The notes under the pieces: generated by a model | Database searches by the model: none | Told to the model about the DNA's origin: nothing | The model's input: only the letters and a program-made list of their open reading frames with translations | Program-made: the position numbers and the translations under genes | DNA from: a beta proteobacterium MWH-UniP1 | GTDB taxonomy: Bacteria; Pseudomonadota; Gammaproteobacteria; Burkholderiales; Burkholderiaceae_A | Direction of reading: 5' to 3' | Assembly (NCBI GenBank): GCA_036362785.1 | Contig: CP143625.1 | Location: 124,001 to 188,000, forward strand | Length of the DNA: 64,000 nt | In this document: positions 27,000 through 38,310 of the stretch, piece after piece | How the letters are laid out: each line of letters begins with the position of its first letter | Numbering within the stretch: the stretch's first letter is position 1

Positions 27000-27842
27000 T
27001 TAGTACGACCCCCGAAAACCAAGCACTGCACGGGGGTTATTGGCCAGATCTGTGAGCCCCCTCACGAGAACAAGACCGGCCTGTTGAAACACCTCCATCA
27101 CGGCTGCCTGCTGATCAAACCCATGTTCGATCAATAAAAAACCATTCGGTTCGAGACGATTTATCGCCCCCCCCACAATGGTTCGGATGTCGTCTAAGCC
27201 ATTGCCCTGGCCGACCAAGGCTTGAACAGGTTCGAATCTGAGGTCACCCTGGCTAAGGTGCTGATCTCCCGGTGCGATATACGGGGGGTTGCTCACGATT
27301 CCGTGAAAGGTGGCCGGGGCCTGACCCAAGGCCTGCCACCAAGCGCCCTGATAAAAGCGCATTCGGGGCCCGGCACCAAGCCAGACCGCATTGTTACGTG
27401 CCACCTGCAGGGCACCGCCCGATATATCACTGGCACAGACTTGGGCCTGGGGAAATTCCAAGGCAAGCGTAATTCCAATACAGCCGCTTCCCGTGCCCAA
27501 ATCACAGAACCGAAGGCCCTCACCGCCATGTTGGCCCAGCAGGTCCTTGACCGTGTCAATCAAAAGTTCCGTTTCCATGCGTGGAATCAGGGTGTGGCCG
27601 TTGACCCAGAAATTTCTGCCATAAAACTCACGGCCGCCCACCAGATAGGCCAGCGGCACGCCAGCCTGGCGTTGCCCAATCCAGCGCAAAAACAGGGCCT
27701 GCGCGCCGACATCAACCAGATCGGTGTCATGGGCCAGAATGAATTCACGTGGCCTGCCACTGGCGGCTTCTAATAGCGGCCAGAGCTCATGCTTGGGCAG
27801 CGGGGTTGCCGCGATCAGCTCACGAAAACTAGATCTCTTCAT
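27000..27842 (-). CDS. prmC: Peptide chain release factor N5-glutamine methyltransferase
   Basis: A 280-residue SAM-dependent enzyme that methylates the Gln of the GGQ motif in release factors. SAM-binding motif DLGTGSG is at 114-120 and the catalytic NPPY at 185-188. It follows prfA, its substrate gene, after a 65-base gap, the usual arrangement. Confidence 0.95.
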   Translation of the reverse strand: MKRSSFRELIAATPLPKHELWPLLEAASGRPREFILAHDTDLVDVGAQALFLRWIGQRQAGVPLAYLVGGREFYGRNFWVNGHTLIPRMETELLIDTVKDLLGQHGGEGLRFCDLGTGSGCIGITLALEFPQAQVCASDISGGALQVARNNAVWLGAGPRMRFYQGAWWQALGQAPATFHGIVSNPPYIAPGDQHLSQGDLRFEPVQALVGQGNGLDDIRTIVGGAINRLEPNGFLLIEHGFDQQAAVMEVFQQAGLVLVRGLTDLANNPRAVLGFRGSY

Positions 27843-27907
27843 CAGCGCAACGCCTGGTTGAAAATTTTGTGTGCGTGAAGTGCTGGTGTGCCTGACGCAT
27901 TGGCGAT

Positions 27908-28987
27908 TTATTGCTCGCCCATGGCAGTGAGCATCTCGGCCTGGTGCTCCGCAATCAATGCGCCGGTGAGCTCATCAAGATCTCCGTCCATCAGGGCATC
28001 AATCTTGTAGAGCGTGAGATTGATCCGGTGATCGGTCACGCGGCCCTGTGGGAAGTTATAGGTACGAATGCGTTCTGATCTATCGCCAGAACCCACCATC
28101 AGCTTGCGGGCGCTGGCCTCTTTGGCCTGCGCAGCGCGTTCTTGCTGATCACGTACACGTGCCGCCAACACCTTCATAGCTTTTTCTTTGTTTTTGTGCT
28201 GGCTGCGATCATCTTGGCATTCCGCGACCAGGCCCGTGGGCAGGTGGGTAATGCGCACCGCGGATTCGGTTTTGTTCACGTGCTGACCACCTGCACCGGA
28301 AGCTCGAAACACATCAATGCGGAGCTCATCGGGCGTAAAGACGACCTCCTCTAATTCATCGGCCTCGGGTAGAACCGCAACCGTACAGGCCGATGTGTGA
28401 ATTCGGCCCTGGGTCTCGGTCTGTGGCACACGCTGCACACGGTGGCCCCCCGATTCAAACTTTAATTTGGAATAGGCGCCCTGGCCCACGACACGAACAA
28501 TCACTTCGCGATAACCACCCAAGTCCGATTCACTTGCGGACAAAATCTCGGTCTGCCAGCGTTTGCGTTCGGCGTAGCGCATATACATCCGAAGTAAATC
28601 GCCCGAGAACAAAGCGGATTCATCACCGCCCGTGCCAGCACGAATTTCTAAAATCACATTGCGGTCATCGTTGGGGTCTTTGGGCAGCAAGAGCCGTTGA
28701 AGCTCGGCAACCTTGTCTTCGATGGCCGCCTTTAATCGTGTGATCTCGTCTTGTGCAAAGGCCTTTAGCTCTGGGTCATTTAGCCAGTCTTGTGCTGCCG
28801 CGTAATCGGCTTGCAGGCCCTCATAGGCGTGAAAGCTCTCGACCACCGGGGCCAAGTCCGCCCGCTCTTTGGAGAGCTTGCGGAATTCATCCATGCGGTT
28901 GGCTACCTCGGGCGCCGACAGCAGACGGTCGACCGCCTCCAGGCGTTCGGCCAGCTGCTGGAGTTTGACCAGCAGGCTGGGTTTCAT
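27908..28987 (-). CDS. prfA: Peptide chain release factor 1
   Basis: A 359-residue RF1. The stop-codon recognition tripeptide PxT appears as PQT (residues 188-190) in [12 protein letters not shown], and the catalytic GGQ is at 233-235. RF1 ends translation at UAA and UAG. The ATG lies directly after the hemA stop with no gap between the genes. Confidence 0.97.
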   Translation of the reverse strand: MKPSLLVKLQQLAERLEAVDRLLSAPEVANRMDEFRKLSKERADLAPVVESFHAYEGLQADYAAAQDWLNDPELKAFAQDEITRLKAAIEDKVAELQRLLLPKDPNDDRNVILEIRAGTGGDESALFSGDLLRMYMRYAERKRWQTEILSASESDLGGYREVIVRVVGQGAYSKLKFESGGHRVQRVPQTETQGRIHTSACTVAVLPEADELEEVVFTPDELRIDVFRASGAGGQHVNKTESAVRITHLPTGLVAECQDDRSQHKNKEKAMKVLAARVRDQQERAAQAKEASARKLMVGSGDRSERIRTYNFPQGRVTDHRINLTLYKIDALMDGDLDELTGALIAEHQAEMLTAMGEQ

Positions 28988-30277
28988 CTAGTGGTCTCGA
29001 TTGTTTTTCTGAAGACCGAACAGCTCACGAATCAGTTCGGCTTTGTGTTCACGCTCGGCAGGGTCTAAATGCCCCATCTGGTGAAGTTGGGCATAGGCCC
29101 GATGCAGATATTTTTGGGAAAGACCATGGGCGAGCGATTTCAACACGGCATCCACATCATCGCCCTTGGCCAGACGCTTTTTGGCCAAGGCCAACTCGCT
29201 GGCTTGAATTTCTTCCGCATGCTGGGAAAGGGCACGAATCACGGGCACTTGCTGCCGCGATTCTTTCCACTGGATAAAGGACTGCACACCGTGATCAATA
29301 ATCGCTTCGGCCTGCACCACAGCATCTTGCCGCGCCTGCACGCCTTCTTTGATCAGCTCGCCCAGATCGTCGACCGTGTAAAGAAAGGCATCATCCAGAT
29401 CGGCCACTTCTCGTTCAATGTCGCGGGGCACGGCCAGATCGACCAGGAACATTGGCCGGTGTTTGCGTTGCTTAATTGCCCGCTCAATCATGCCCAGGCC
29501 AATAATGGGCAGGGTGCTGGCGGTGCAGCTCACCACCACATCAAACTCGTGCATGCGTAGTGGCAGCTCTGCCAGGGCAATGGCTTCGCCATTAAACTCA
29601 TGGGCAAGGATCTGGCCACGATCGAGTGTGCGGTTGGCCACGACTATCTTTTTTGGGTGCTGAGCAGCAAAGTGGGTGGCCACCAACTGGATCATTTCTC
29701 CGGCACCAATAAATAAGACATTGGTCTGGGACAGGTCGCCAAAGATTCGCTGGGCCAGCTTCACCGATGCGGCCGCCATCGAGACCGAATGCAGACCAAT
29801 CTCAGTCGTGGTGCGGACTTCCTTTGCAACCGAGAAGGCCTGCTGGAAAAGATGGTGCAGATGGGTGCCTAAACAGCCAGCCTCTTGGGCCTCGCGGGCA
29901 GCGAGCTTCATCTGACCAAGAATCTGTGGCTCACCCAGCACCATGGAATCCAGCCCGCAGGCCACACGAAAGGCATGGCGCACGGCTTGGTCGTCTGGCA
30001 GTTGATAAAGATGGGGGGTCAGATCCGCTTCGCTGGTGCCCGATTTCCAGGCCAGCCAATCCAGTGCCTGGCCTTTGGCTTCCTGGAAATTTTCTGCTGC
30101 CAGATACATCTCGGTCCGGTTACAGGTCGAGAGCAGGGCCTGCTCCGGCGCCGCCCGTTTCAGGCTAGACCGCAACTCTTGCAGCCCATCACGCAGTGCG
30201 TCGCCCGGAAAGGCGAGCTTCTCCCGCAAAGAAAGGGGAGCGGACTGGTGGTTTAAACCAAGGGTAATAAGCTGCAT
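28988..30277 (-). CDS. hemA: Glutamyl-tRNA reductase
   Basis: A 429-residue enzyme for the first step of C5 tetrapyrrole synthesis. It shows the catalytic region [28 protein letters not shown], and a Rossmann segment [17 protein letters not shown]. It feeds haem for the cytochromes in this window. The start codon has no clear Shine-Dalgarno; a hairpin ends only five bases upstream of the ATG. Confidence 0.96.
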   Translation of the reverse strand: MQLITLGLNHQSAPLSLREKLAFPGDALRDGLQELRSSLKRAAPEQALLSTCNRTEMYLAAENFQEAKGQALDWLAWKSGTSEADLTPHLYQLPDDQAVRHAFRVACGLDSMVLGEPQILGQMKLAAREAQEAGCLGTHLHHLFQQAFSVAKEVRTTTEIGLHSVSMAAASVKLAQRIFGDLSQTNVLFIGAGEMIQLVATHFAAQHPKKIVVANRTLDRGQILAHEFNGEAIALAELPLRMHEFDVVVSCTASTLPIIGLGMIERAIKQRKHRPMFLVDLAVPRDIEREVADLDDAFLYTVDDLGELIKEGVQARQDAVVQAEAIIDHGVQSFIQWKESRQQVPVIRALSQHAEEIQASELALAKKRLAKGDDVDAVLKSLAHGLSQKYLHRAYAQLHQMGHLDPAEREHKAELIRELFGLQKNNRDH

Positions 30278-30282
30278 TAATT

Positions 30283-30304
30283 AGGGGTTCTAATGGAATC
30301 CCCT
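30283..30304 (-). terminator. Hairpin between response regulator and hemA
   Basis: On the minus strand AGGGGATTC and GAACCCCT can pair with one bulged base around a CATTA loop. The hairpin sits between the stop of the response regulator and the hemA ATG, leaving no space for a conventional ribosome-binding site. It could be a weak terminator or a translational control element for hemA. Confidence 0.45.
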
Positions 30305-30308
30305 GATT

Positions 30309-31004
30309 TTACGAGAAAACATCCACCCGGTAACCCACTCCGTAGACAGAATGCAGGCGAATCTCTGTCTGGTCATCAAGCCCGAGCTTTTGCCGAAGAC
30401 GGCCCACGTGGGTATCCAGGGTTCTGGAGCTTTGGTAGTCATGTCGGCCCCAGACCAGCCGCAAAATCTCGGCCCGGTCTACCGTCTGGCCCCGTTTTAG
30501 AAACAGTAGCCAGGCCAGCCGGAATTCCTTTTGGGACAAGGGCACCACCTGCTGGTGGACCGTGGCTTCGAGCGTTGCCAGATTCAGGCGAATTGGGCCC
30601 ACCGAGATTGGTTTGTCATCGAAGAGTCTGGGCTGTGCCCGCCGGACCATGGTTTTGGCCCGAATCAGGAGTTCTTCACCGCGAAAGGGCATCAACAAAA
30701 AATCATCAGCCCCATGGTCGAAGGCCTCCTGCATCACCGTGGGGTTTGGTGCTTGGGTCACGATCATGGTGGGGATGTGCCGAAGCAACAGCCGCTCTTG
30801 TGATTTCAACTTAGCCAAGACCTGCAGCCCGGACATGTCCGGCAGCCGCATATCGATCATTGCAAAGTCGAAGTCACACCGGCAGGAACGAGACAAAAAC
30901 CGGCCCCCGGAAGAAAAAAGCTCTGTGCTGGCCCCGTCATTGACAAACAATTCTTCAATGCGTTGTCGCTGGACTGGATCATCTTCAACAATGGCGATAC
31001 GCAT
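30309..31004 (-). CDS. Orphan OmpR-family response regulator with altered receiver
   Basis: A 231-residue protein: receiver domain residues 1-120 and winged-helix DNA-binding domain about 135-230 (VPLSQKEFRLAWLLFLKRG; LDTHVGRLRQKLGL; GVGYRVDVF). The phosphoacceptor is Asp51 (MIDMRLPDMSG) and the Thr switch is Thr83, but the near-invariant Lys of the K-P-F motif is replaced by Met105 (FLLMPFRGEEL). No histidine kinase is adjacent. It may signal with altered phosphorylation kinetics or without phosphorylation. The neighbour hemA is a possible target, but this is only inference. Confidence 0.85.
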   Translation of the reverse strand: MRIAIVEDDPVQRQRIEELFVNDGASTELFSSGGRFLSRSCRCDFDFAMIDMRLPDMSGLQVLAKLKSQERLLLRHIPTMIVTQAPNPTVMQEAFDHGADDFLLMPFRGEELLIRAKTMVRRAQPRLFDDKPISVGPIRLNLATLEATVHQQVVPLSQKEFRLAWLLFLKRGQTVDRAEILRLVWGRHDYQSSRTLDTHVGRLRQKLGLDDQTEIRLHSVYGVGYRVDVFS

Positions 31005-31169
31005 CAGGCGAAAAGACTTGGCAGATTAAATGGCAGTGGAAGTTAGCCATTAGCCTAGTGTCCGGGGCGCTGCGCCACATCTGTCAGGGCGTTTTGCTGT
31101 AAAAACTTTTACCGTAAAAAATCTTTCAGGCTGACTTCTCCCGGGGTCTGGATAAGCCGCCTGATTGAT

Positions 31170-32684
31170 TTACGCCGACAGAAACATTTGGTAGCCGGGG
31201 TGCTGGGTTTCTTCCCAGTGCGGGTAGCCCAGTTGTTTTAAGAAGTCTTGTAGCGCCGCTTCATTCTGATCGGGCACCTGTATGCCCACCAGAATTCGGC
31301 CGTAGTCAGCGCCGTGGTTCCGATAATGGAAAAGAGAAATATTCCAATCGGGATGCATCGACGATAAAAACCGCATCAAGGCGCCAGGCCGCTCTGGAAA
31401 CTCAAACCGAAAAAGCCGCTCATTTTTTGCCAGTGCAGAGCGGCCGCCCACCATATGCCGCAGATGCAGCTTACCCAGCTCATCGTCGGTCAAATCCAGA
31501 GTTTTAAAGCCGCCCGACTCAAAGGCTTTCGCAACATCGTGGGCCTCTTGCCGATCACGGGTCTGGATGCCGACATAAATATGGGCGGCCTTGGCGTCAG
31601 CGATTCGATAATTAAATTCTGTGACATTGCGATCGCCAATGGTTTGGCAAAAGCGCTTAAAGCTTCCGCGTTCTTCTGGAATGGTCACGGCAAATACAGC
31701 TTCGCGTTGCTCACCGATTTCAGCACGCTCGCTGACAAAACGCAGCCGGTCAAAATTCATGTTGGCACCACAGGCCACTGCAACCAAGGTCTTGTCTTTT
31801 ACCTGCTCACGCTCGACCCAGGCCTTCATACCCGCAATGGCCAGTGCGCCTGCGGGCTCCAAGATGGCTCGGCTGTTTTCAAAGACATCTTTAATGGCTG
31901 CGCAGACAGCATCGGTGTCGACCAGCACAATGTCATCGACATATTTCTGGCAGAGACGAAAGGTCTCTTCGCCAACGAGCTTGACGGCAGTGCCATCCGA
32001 AAACAGACCCACCTCCTTAAGTGTCACACGGTGCCCGGCTTTCAGGGACTGGGCCATGGCATCGGAGTCGGTCATCTGCACACCAATGATCTTGATTTCA
32101 GGCTTGACCTGCTTGATGTAGCTGGCCATGCCGGCAATCAGTCCGCCCCCGCCAATGGCAATGAAGACGGCATCAATTGGCTCCTGATGTTGCTGCAAGA
32201 GTTCCATGGCAATGGTGCCTTGGCCCGCAATCACATCGGGATCGTCAAAAGGATGCACAAAGGTTAAGCCCTCGCGCTGTTGAACATCCAAGGCGTGCTG
32301 ATACGCGTCGGAGTAAGAATCCCCAAAGAGCAGCACTTCTCCCCCCAGGGCCTTTACGGCGTTGATCTTCACGGCTGGGGTGGTGACCGGCATCACGATC
32401 ACGGCCCGGCAGCCCATCCGGCTTGCCGATAGCGCCACGCCCTGGGCATGGTTCCCAGCAGAGGCGGCGATCACGCCCCTGGCCAGTTGGGCTTGGGTGA
32501 GATGAGCCATCTTGTTATAGGCCCCGCGCAGCTTGAAAGAAAACACCGGCTGCATGTCTTCCCGTTTGAGCAGCACCCGGTTGCCGAGTCGCTGGGACAG
32601 GCCGCGGGCGGGCTCCAGCGGAGTCTCCTGGGCCACGTCATAGACCCTGGCGGTCAAGATTTTTCGTAAATAATCAGATTCCAT
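31170..32684 (-). CDS. ilvA: Threonine dehydratase, biosynthetic
   Basis: A 504-residue PLP enzyme (fold type II) turning threonine into 2-oxobutanoate for isoleucine synthesis. The PLP lysine is Lys51 in [13 protein letters not shown]; the Gly-rich loop [11 protein letters not shown] binds the phosphate. Two ACT-like regulatory domains occupy the last 170 residues, typical of the isoleucine-inhibited form. The ATG at 32684 ([10 protein letters not shown]) is the family start; an extended frame to 32885 overlaps the divergent oxidoreductase gene and is not used. Confidence 0.94.
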   Translation of the reverse strand: MESDYLRKILTARVYDVAQETPLEPARGLSQRLGNRVLLKREDMQPVFSFKLRGAYNKMAHLTQAQLARGVIAASAGNHAQGVALSASRMGCRAVIVMPVTTPAVKINAVKALGGEVLLFGDSYSDAYQHALDVQQREGLTFVHPFDDPDVIAGQGTIAMELLQQHQEPIDAVFIAIGGGGLIAGMASYIKQVKPEIKIIGVQMTDSDAMAQSLKAGHRVTLKEVGLFSDGTAVKLVGEETFRLCQKYVDDIVLVDTDAVCAAIKDVFENSRAILEPAGALAIAGMKAWVEREQVKDKTLVAVACGANMNFDRLRFVSERAEIGEQREAVFAVTIPEERGSFKRFCQTIGDRNVTEFNYRIADAKAAHIYVGIQTRDRQEAHDVAKAFESGGFKTLDLTDDELGKLHLRHMVGGRSALAKNERLFRFEFPERPGALMRFLSSMHPDWNISLFHYRNHGADYGRILVGIQVPDQNEAALQDFLKQLGYPHWEETQHPGYQMFLSA

Positions 32685-32797
32685 GTTGGTTTTATAACCC
32701 AAATCCCCCAAAGCCCTATGCCAGCGCTGCATTCCAGTCTGCGTTTTGGTGGCAAAACAGGGAAAATAACGGATTCCGAACCACCCGACCGGTCTCA

Positions 32798-35700
32798 ATG
32801 AACGCTCCGTTAAACCCGATTGTCTTGGCCCAGCTCGATCGTGCCGATCCGGCCCGTAATCCCGCACGGCTTCGCGAGATCCCATACAACTACACGTCGT
32901 TTTCTGATCGTGAGATTGTCTTGCGCGTTCTGGGGGCCGAAGGCTGGGCGCTGATTTCGGAACTCCGTGGCGAGCGTAAAACCGGCCGCTCGGCCCGCAT
33001 GCTCTATGAAGTGCTGGGCGATATCTGGGTGGTGAGCCGCAACCCCTATCTGCAAGACGATTTGCTGGACAACCCCAAGCGTCGCCGTCAGCTGATCGAA
33101 GCCCTGCATCACCGTTTATCGGAAGTGAATCGCCGTCGATCGATTGATCAGGTCGAAGCCGCTGTCAGCGCACTCGATGCCGGCCTGCAGCAAGGCCGCG
33201 ATCAAAAGGTCGGCCGTTTATTAGAGCTGGCAACAACAGCTGTTCAAAAATTTGATGCAGAGTTCGATGAAACCAGCAGACTGCGCAAACGTGTTCGCCG
33301 TGTTTTGGCCAAAGCGACTGCCAGCGACAACGTGAAGTTTGACGGTCTATCCCGTGTCTCGCATGTAACGGATGCTACGGACTGGCGTGTGGAGTACCCC
33401 TTTGTTGTTTTAACGCCAGACACTGAATCTGAAATTCCTGCCTTGGTGAGCGGCTGTATTGAGGCGGGCCTCACCATCATCCCGCGCGGGGGTGGCACGG
33501 GTTACACCGGTGGCGCGGTGCCGCTGACCTCCCGCTCGGCGGTGATCAACACTGAAAAACTCGAGACCCTCGGTCGCGTTGAACGCATCGCTCTGCCGGG
33601 CATGACAGAGCCTGTGGCCACCATCTTCAGTGGCGCAGGTGTGGTGACTCGCCGCGTGTCGGATGCAGCAGATGCCTCTGGCGTGGTCTTCGCAGTGGAC
33701 CCAACTTCGGCAGATGCCTCTTGTATTGGCGGCAACATCGCCATGAATGCCGGCGGTAAAAAAGCAGTGTTGTGGGGCACTGCCATTGATAACTTGGCCT
33801 GGTGGCGCATGGTGGACCCACAGGGCAACTGGTTAGAAGTCACTCGCCTAGATCACAACATGGGCAAGATCCACGACGCGGAGTGGGCAACATTTCAACT
33901 CTCTTGGTATGCGCCAGAGCAGTTTTTGCCCGGCAATTCGGCCAACCCTGCTGGCGCCATGCAGGGCCAAGCCATTCGCCAAGAGACCGTCAAACTGGAA
34001 GGCTGGCGTTTTCGCCGGCTGGGCCTTGGCAAAGACGTAACCGACAAAGTTTTAGGCGGCCTGCCCGGCATCCAAAAAGAAGGTTGCGATGGTTTGATCA
34101 CCAGTGCCCGTTGGGTCTTGCATCGCATGCCCCACCATATCCGCACGGTCTGCCTGGAATTCTTTGGCAATGCCCAAGATGCTGTCCCGTCGATTGTGGA
34201 GATCAAAGACTTCCTGGACCAAAAGCCCGGTGGCGCATTGTTGGCAGGCCTGGAGCACTTGGATGAGCGTTATCTGCGTGCAGTGGGCTACGCCACCAAG
34301 AGTAAGCGTGGCACCCTGCCCAAGATGGTGCTGATTGGCGACATTGTGGGGGATGACGACCAGGCGGTGGCCAAAGCGGCCTCGGAAGTCATTCGATTTG
34401 CCAATCGCCATGCAGGCGAAGGCTTTGTGGCCATTTCACCAGAAGCAAGAAAGGCGTTTTGGTCAGAGCGGGCCCGCACCGCCGCGATCGCACGTCACAC
34501 CAACGCCTTCAAAATCAATGAAGATGTGGTCATTCCATTAAAGCGCATGGGCGAGTACACCAATGCGATTGAGCACATCAATATCGAGCTCTCCATTGGC
34601 AATAAGTTAAAAATCATTGCCGCGTTTCGTGATCTGTTGGCGAGCAATTGGCCAGCCACGCACCTGCATGCGACCGACTTAAATAACGGCGAAACGCTGG
34701 AAGAAGATCTGGCCCGTCGCATTGGCCATGCCCAGCAGCTCTTTGATCGAATCGCTGGCCGTTGGTCGTTTATCTTGTCGCACCTCTATGACTCAGTGGA
34801 GTCGTTGCGCCCGCAGCTGTTGGCCCATGGCATTGATTTCTCAGAGGCCCAGCTGCAAGAACGTCTGTCACGCGCAGCCGATTGTCGGCTGGTGGAGCTG
34901 GTGCAAGAGCACCTGATTCGGGTGTCGTGGAAGCGTGAATTGCGTGAACCCCTGCGTGGCATTTTCGTGGGCAATGCATTTGTGCCGCTCATGGAAAAGC
35001 TAGAGACCACGCACAAGGAAGTTTTGCGCTCGCGCGTTTTTGTGGCCCTTCACATGCATGCGGGTGATGGCAATGTGCATACCAACATCCCGGTGAATTC
35101 TGATGATTACGACATGCTGCAAGAGGCCCACCGTGCAGTGGCCCGCATCATGGAAATCGCCAAATCACTTGATGGCGTGATCTCTGGTGAGCACGGCATT
35201 GGTATTACCAAGATGGAATTCTTGACCGAAGCCGAACTCGATGCGTTTGCGCAGTACAAGGCCAAGGTCGATCCCGAGCAGCGCTTTAACGCTGGCAAAC
35301 TCTTGCGCGGGGGCAACCTGGAAAACGCCTATACGCCATCCTTTGGCCTGATGGGTGCAGAGAGCCTGATCATGCAGCAGTCGGACATTGGATCGATTGC
35401 GGATTCATTTGCCAACTGTCTGCGTTGCGGTAAGTGCAAGCCGGTCTGCGCCACCCATGTGCCGCGTGCGAACCTTTTGTATTCACCGCGCAACAAAATT
35501 CTGGCGACCTCGCTTCTGATCGAGGCCTTCTTGTACGAAGAGCAGACCCGTCGCGGAGTGTCGATCAAGCACTGGGATGAATTTGGCGATGTGGCGGATC
35601 ATTGCACCGTCTGTCATAAGTGTTACACGCCCTGCCCTGTCGATATTGATTTCGGCAATGTCTCCATGAATATGCGCAATCTCTTGCGCAAGATGGGCAA

Positions 35701-36832
35701 AAAGAAATTCAATCCGGGCGCCGTCGCATCCATGTTCTTTTTGAATGCAACCAACCCGCAGACCATTCAGCTCACCCGCAAGGTCATGATTGAGTGGGGC
35801 TACAAGGCCCAGCGCACGGCCAACAATGTGCTAAAAAAATTCGCCAAGGCCCAGACGGCCAAGCCGCCGGCAACTCTTGGCCGGGCCCCGGTGCGCGAAC
35901 AGGTGATCCACTTCATCAACAAGAAAATGCCCGGCAATCTGCCCAAGAAGACGGCACGCGCACTCTTGGATATTGAAGATCAGAACTACGTGCCGATCAT
36001 TCGCAACCCAAAAGTCACAACGAGTGAAACCGAGGCCGTGTTTTATTTCCCGGGCTGTGGCTCAGAGCGGTTGTTTTCGCAAGTGGGTCTCGCCACCCAG
36101 GCCATGCTCTGGCATGTGGGTGTGCAGACCGTGTTACCACCGGGTTATCTCTGCTGCGGCTATCCCCAGCGCGGTTCCGGCCAGTTTGATAAGGCCGAGA
36201 AAATTATCACGGACAACCGGGTGCTCTTTCACCGTGTGGCCAACACGTTGAACTATCTGGACATCAAAACGGTGGTGGTCTCCTGTGGCACCTGCTACGA
36301 CCAGCTCTCCACCTATGAGTTTGAAAAGATCTTTCCGGGCTGCCGGATTGTGGACATTCACGAATACCTGATGGAAAAAGGAATTCGGTTGGATTCGGTC
36401 ACAGGTGTACGCTACATGTATCACGACCCCTGCCACAGCCCCATGAAGCAGCACCAGCCATTGAAAGTGGTGAACACACTGATCAACAGCGACCTTAATG
36501 GCAAGGTTGATAAAAATGATCGGTGCTGCGGTGAGTCGGGCACTCTGGCGGTTACTCGGCCAGATGTCTCCACTCAGGTGCGTTTCCGCAAAGAAGAAGA
36601 GATGCGCAAGGGCGCAGATGCACTTCGCAATGAATCGGGCACGGACACTCAGGTGAAGATCCTGACCTCTTGCCCATCGTGTCTTCAGGGCTTGGTCCGT
36701 TACACCGAAGATGTGTCGGTCGATGCAGACTACATCGTGGTGGAGCTTGCGAAGCACATGCTGGGTGAAGAGTGGCTACCCAGCTATGTTGATGCTGCGA
36801 ACAACGGTGGCATTGAGCGGGTCTTGGTTTAA
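32798..36832 (+). CDS. Large FAD-linked oxidoreductase with Fe-S and CCG domains
   Basis: A 1344-residue multidomain protein. Order: N-terminal DUF3683-like region (1-190); FAD-binding PCMH domain (about 200-420; [15 protein letters not shown]); FAD-linked oxidase C-terminal domain (about 550-850; [28 protein letters not shown]); two 4Fe-4S motifs ([11 protein letters not shown] near 875 and [12 protein letters not shown] near 937); two CCG heterodisulfide-reductase-like domains ([10 protein letters not shown] near 1117, CCGESGTL near 1245). It resembles a fusion of D-lactate dehydrogenase/GlcD with GlcF. It probably oxidises a 2-hydroxyacid and passes electrons to quinone, but the substrate is unknown. 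Such fusions are common in betaproteobacteria. Confidence 0.85.
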   Translation: MNAPLNPIVLAQLDRADPARNPARLREIPYNYTSFSDREIVLRVLGAEGWALISELRGERKTGRSARMLYEVLGDIWVVSRNPYLQDDLLDNPKRRRQLIEALHHRLSEVNRRRSIDQVEAAVSALDAGLQQGRDQKVGRLLELATTAVQKFDAEFDETSRLRKRVRRVLAKATASDNVKFDGLSRVSHVTDATDWRVEYPFVVLTPDTESEIPALVSGCIEAGLTIIPRGGGTGYTGGAVPLTSRSAVINTEKLETLGRVERIALPGMTEPVATIFSGAGVVTRRVSDAADASGVVFAVDPTSADASCIGGNIAMNAGGKKAVLWGTAIDNLAWWRMVDPQGNWLEVTRLDHNMGKIHDAEWATFQLSWYAPEQFLPGNSANPAGAMQGQAIRQETVKLEGWRFRRLGLGKDVTDKVLGGLPGIQKEGCDGLITSARWVLHRMPHHIRTVCLEFFGNAQDAVPSIVEIKDFLDQKPGGALLAGLEHLDERYLRAVGYATKSKRGTLPKMVLIGDIVGDDDQAVAKAASEVIRFANRHAGEGFVAISPEARKAFWSERARTAAIARHTNAFKINEDVVIPLKRMGEYTNAIEHINIELSIGNKLKIIAAFRDLLASNWPATHLHATDLNNGETLEEDLARRIGHAQQLFDRIAGRWSFILSHLYDSVESLRPQLLAHGIDFSEAQLQERLSRAADCRLVELVQEHLIRVSWKRELREPLRGIFVGNAFVPLMEKLETTHKEVLRSRVFVALHMHAGDGNVHTNIPVNSDDYDMLQEAHRAVARIMEIAKSLDGVISGEHGIGITKMEFLTEAELDAFAQYKAKVDPEQRFNAGKLLRGGNLENAYTPSFGLMGAESLIMQQSDIGSIADSFANCLRCGKCKPVCATHVPRANLLYSPRNKILATSLLIEAFLYEEQTRRGVSIKHWDEFGDVADHCTVCHKCYTPCPVDIDFGNVSMNMRNLLRKMGKKKFNPGAVASMFFLNATNPQTIQLTRKVMIEWGYKAQRTANNVLKKFAKAQTAKPPATLGRAPVREQVIHFINKKMPGNLPKKTARALLDIEDQNYVPIIRNPKVTTSETEAVFYFPGCGSERLFSQVGLATQAMLWHVGVQTVLPPGYLCCGYPQRGSGQFDKAEKIITDNRVLFHRVANTLNYLDIKTVVVSCGTCYDQLSTYEFEKIFPGCRIVDIHEYLMEKGIRLDSVTGVRYMYHDPCHSPMKQHQPLKVVNTLINSDLNGKVDKNDRCCGESGTLAVTRPDVSTQVRFRKEEEMRKGADALRNESGTDTQVKILTSCPSCLQGLVRYTEDVSVDADYIVVELAKHMLGEEWLPSYVDAANNGGIERVLV

Positions 36833-36874
36833 GCGCAGGGTCGTTGATGCATCATCTTCAACTTAGCCTGCGCT
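36832..36874. terminator. Convergent terminator hairpin
   Basis: AGCGCAGG (36832-36839) pairs with CCTGCGCT (36867-36874), with an internal GTTGA/TCAAC stem. It lies between the stop of the FAD oxidoreductase and the phoR stop on the opposite strand, so it could serve both. Confidence 0.6.
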
Positions 36875-36887
36875 AGAGGCGGCTTGA

Positions 36888-38189
36888 TTAAACCGATTTT
36901 TTGAGCCGCCGCTCTGGAAAGACAATCGAAAAGCAGCTGCCTTTCCCGACCTCGCTATCAATCACCAGCTGGGCCTGATGCCGGGTGGTGATGTGCTTCA
37001 CAATCGCTAAGCCCAGGCCGGTGCCACCTGTTTCTCGGGACCGGCTACGGTCCACACGATAAAAACGTTCGGTCAATCGGGGCAGGTGCTGGGATTCAAT
37101 GCCAGGCCCAGTATCGCGAACAGAAAACACGCCGCAGCCTTTGGGGTTAATCGACCATTCGAGTGTGATCTTGCCGCCAACAGGTGTGTAGCGAATAGCA
37201 TTGCTCACCAGGTTTGAAAACGCACTAACCAACTCATCTTCGGCACCCATAAGCCGTATATCTACGATTTGGCTGGCCTCAATCTGGTGTTGGTCGCGGC
37301 TCATGCCTTTGGCGTCAGCCAGCAATCGGCCAATCACCAGCTTCATGTCAATCTCATCTTCCTGCGACGGCCCGCTGGTTGATTCCAGCTTCGAGAGCAT
37401 CAGCAGGTCTTCCACAATGTTTTGCATGCGCCGGGCCTGGCCATGCATGAGCCCCAGATATTGTTGACGTTGCTCTTCGGAAAGCGGCAGGTCGCGTAGA
37501 GTTTCAAGAAAACCACTTAACACGGTAAGGGGTGTCTTTAATTCATGTGACACGTTGGCCACAAAGTCACGCCGCGTGGTCTCCAGTCGATCCAGTTGGG
37601 TCACATCCCGTGTCATCAATAAGCGTTGCCGGGTGCCGTACGGAATTAACTGAATCTGCAGGGCTCGGTTTGAACTCCGCAGGCCCTTTAGCGTGATGGA
37701 CTTGTCCCACTCGGTGCCATTTAAATACGCCACAAACTCGGGGTGGCGGACGATGTTGATCAGATTGCGGCCCGAATCTTTTTCGTTGCTAATGCCCAGT
37801 TGCTCTTCGGCCTGTTCATTGGCGTAAATCACCTGGTTGTCTTCATCCAGTGTGACCACGCCGTCGGGCATCGCCTCGGTGGCGCTACGAAAATCTTTCA
37901 GGGCCTCGGTGAGTTGCTGCCGCTGATGCTCGCTGGATTTTGCAAGTCGATAGATCTTGGCCGCTAACAGTTCCCATGTGCCCGACATGTGTGGGACCTG
38001 GTCCAGGCGGAAATTCTCCAGCCAGCCCATGGTCTTTTGCAGGTAATAGAGCTGATAGACCACCCAGCCGCCCAGCAAAAGCACAGCGGTAATCCAGCCA
38101 TTGCGGGGGCCGCCAATCAGGCCAAAGATCCAGGCGATCAGGCCGATGCCGCCCAGATACGTCACGATGCGAACCCAGAATCCAGTCAT
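36888..38189 (-). CDS. phoR: Phosphate regulon sensor kinase PhoR
   Basis: A 433-residue membrane histidine kinase: two N-terminal hydrophobic segments (about residues 5-50), a PAS domain (about 95-190; GVVTLDEDNQVIYANEQAEE), HisKA with FVANVSHELKTPLTVLSGF, and HATPase_c with NLVSNAIRYTP, GPGIESQHLPRL and GTGLGLAIVKH. In the usual model it reads the state of the Pst transporter via PhoU and phosphorylates PhoB. It follows phoB after 121 bases; no pst genes are present here. Confidence 0.92.
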   Translation of the reverse strand: MTGFWVRIVTYLGGIGLIAWIFGLIGGPRNGWITAVLLLGGWVVYQLYYLQKTMGWLENFRLDQVPHMSGTWELLAAKIYRLAKSSEHQRQQLTEALKDFRSATEAMPDGVVTLDEDNQVIYANEQAEEQLGISNEKDSGRNLINIVRHPEFVAYLNGTEWDKSITLKGLRSSNRALQIQLIPYGTRQRLLMTRDVTQLDRLETTRRDFVANVSHELKTPLTVLSGFLETLRDLPLSEEQRQQYLGLMHGQARRMQNIVEDLLMLSKLESTSGPSQEDEIDMKLVIGRLLADAKGMSRDQHQIEASQIVDIRLMGAEDELVSAFSNLVSNAIRYTPVGGKITLEWSINPKGCGVFSVRDTGPGIESQHLPRLTERFYRVDRSRSRETGGTGLGLAIVKHITTRHQAQLVIDSEVGKGSCFSIVFPERRLKKSV

Positions 38190-38310
38190 AGCGGAATTAT
38201 CGCTCGCGCAAGATGCGTTCGCGCGGCCAATTTCGGTAGAGAAGCAAGTTTTTCAAACGAACCGGGCCAGGGAAAGCCGACCCCAGCGTTGGGGGTGTCG
38301 TTGCCCGCGC

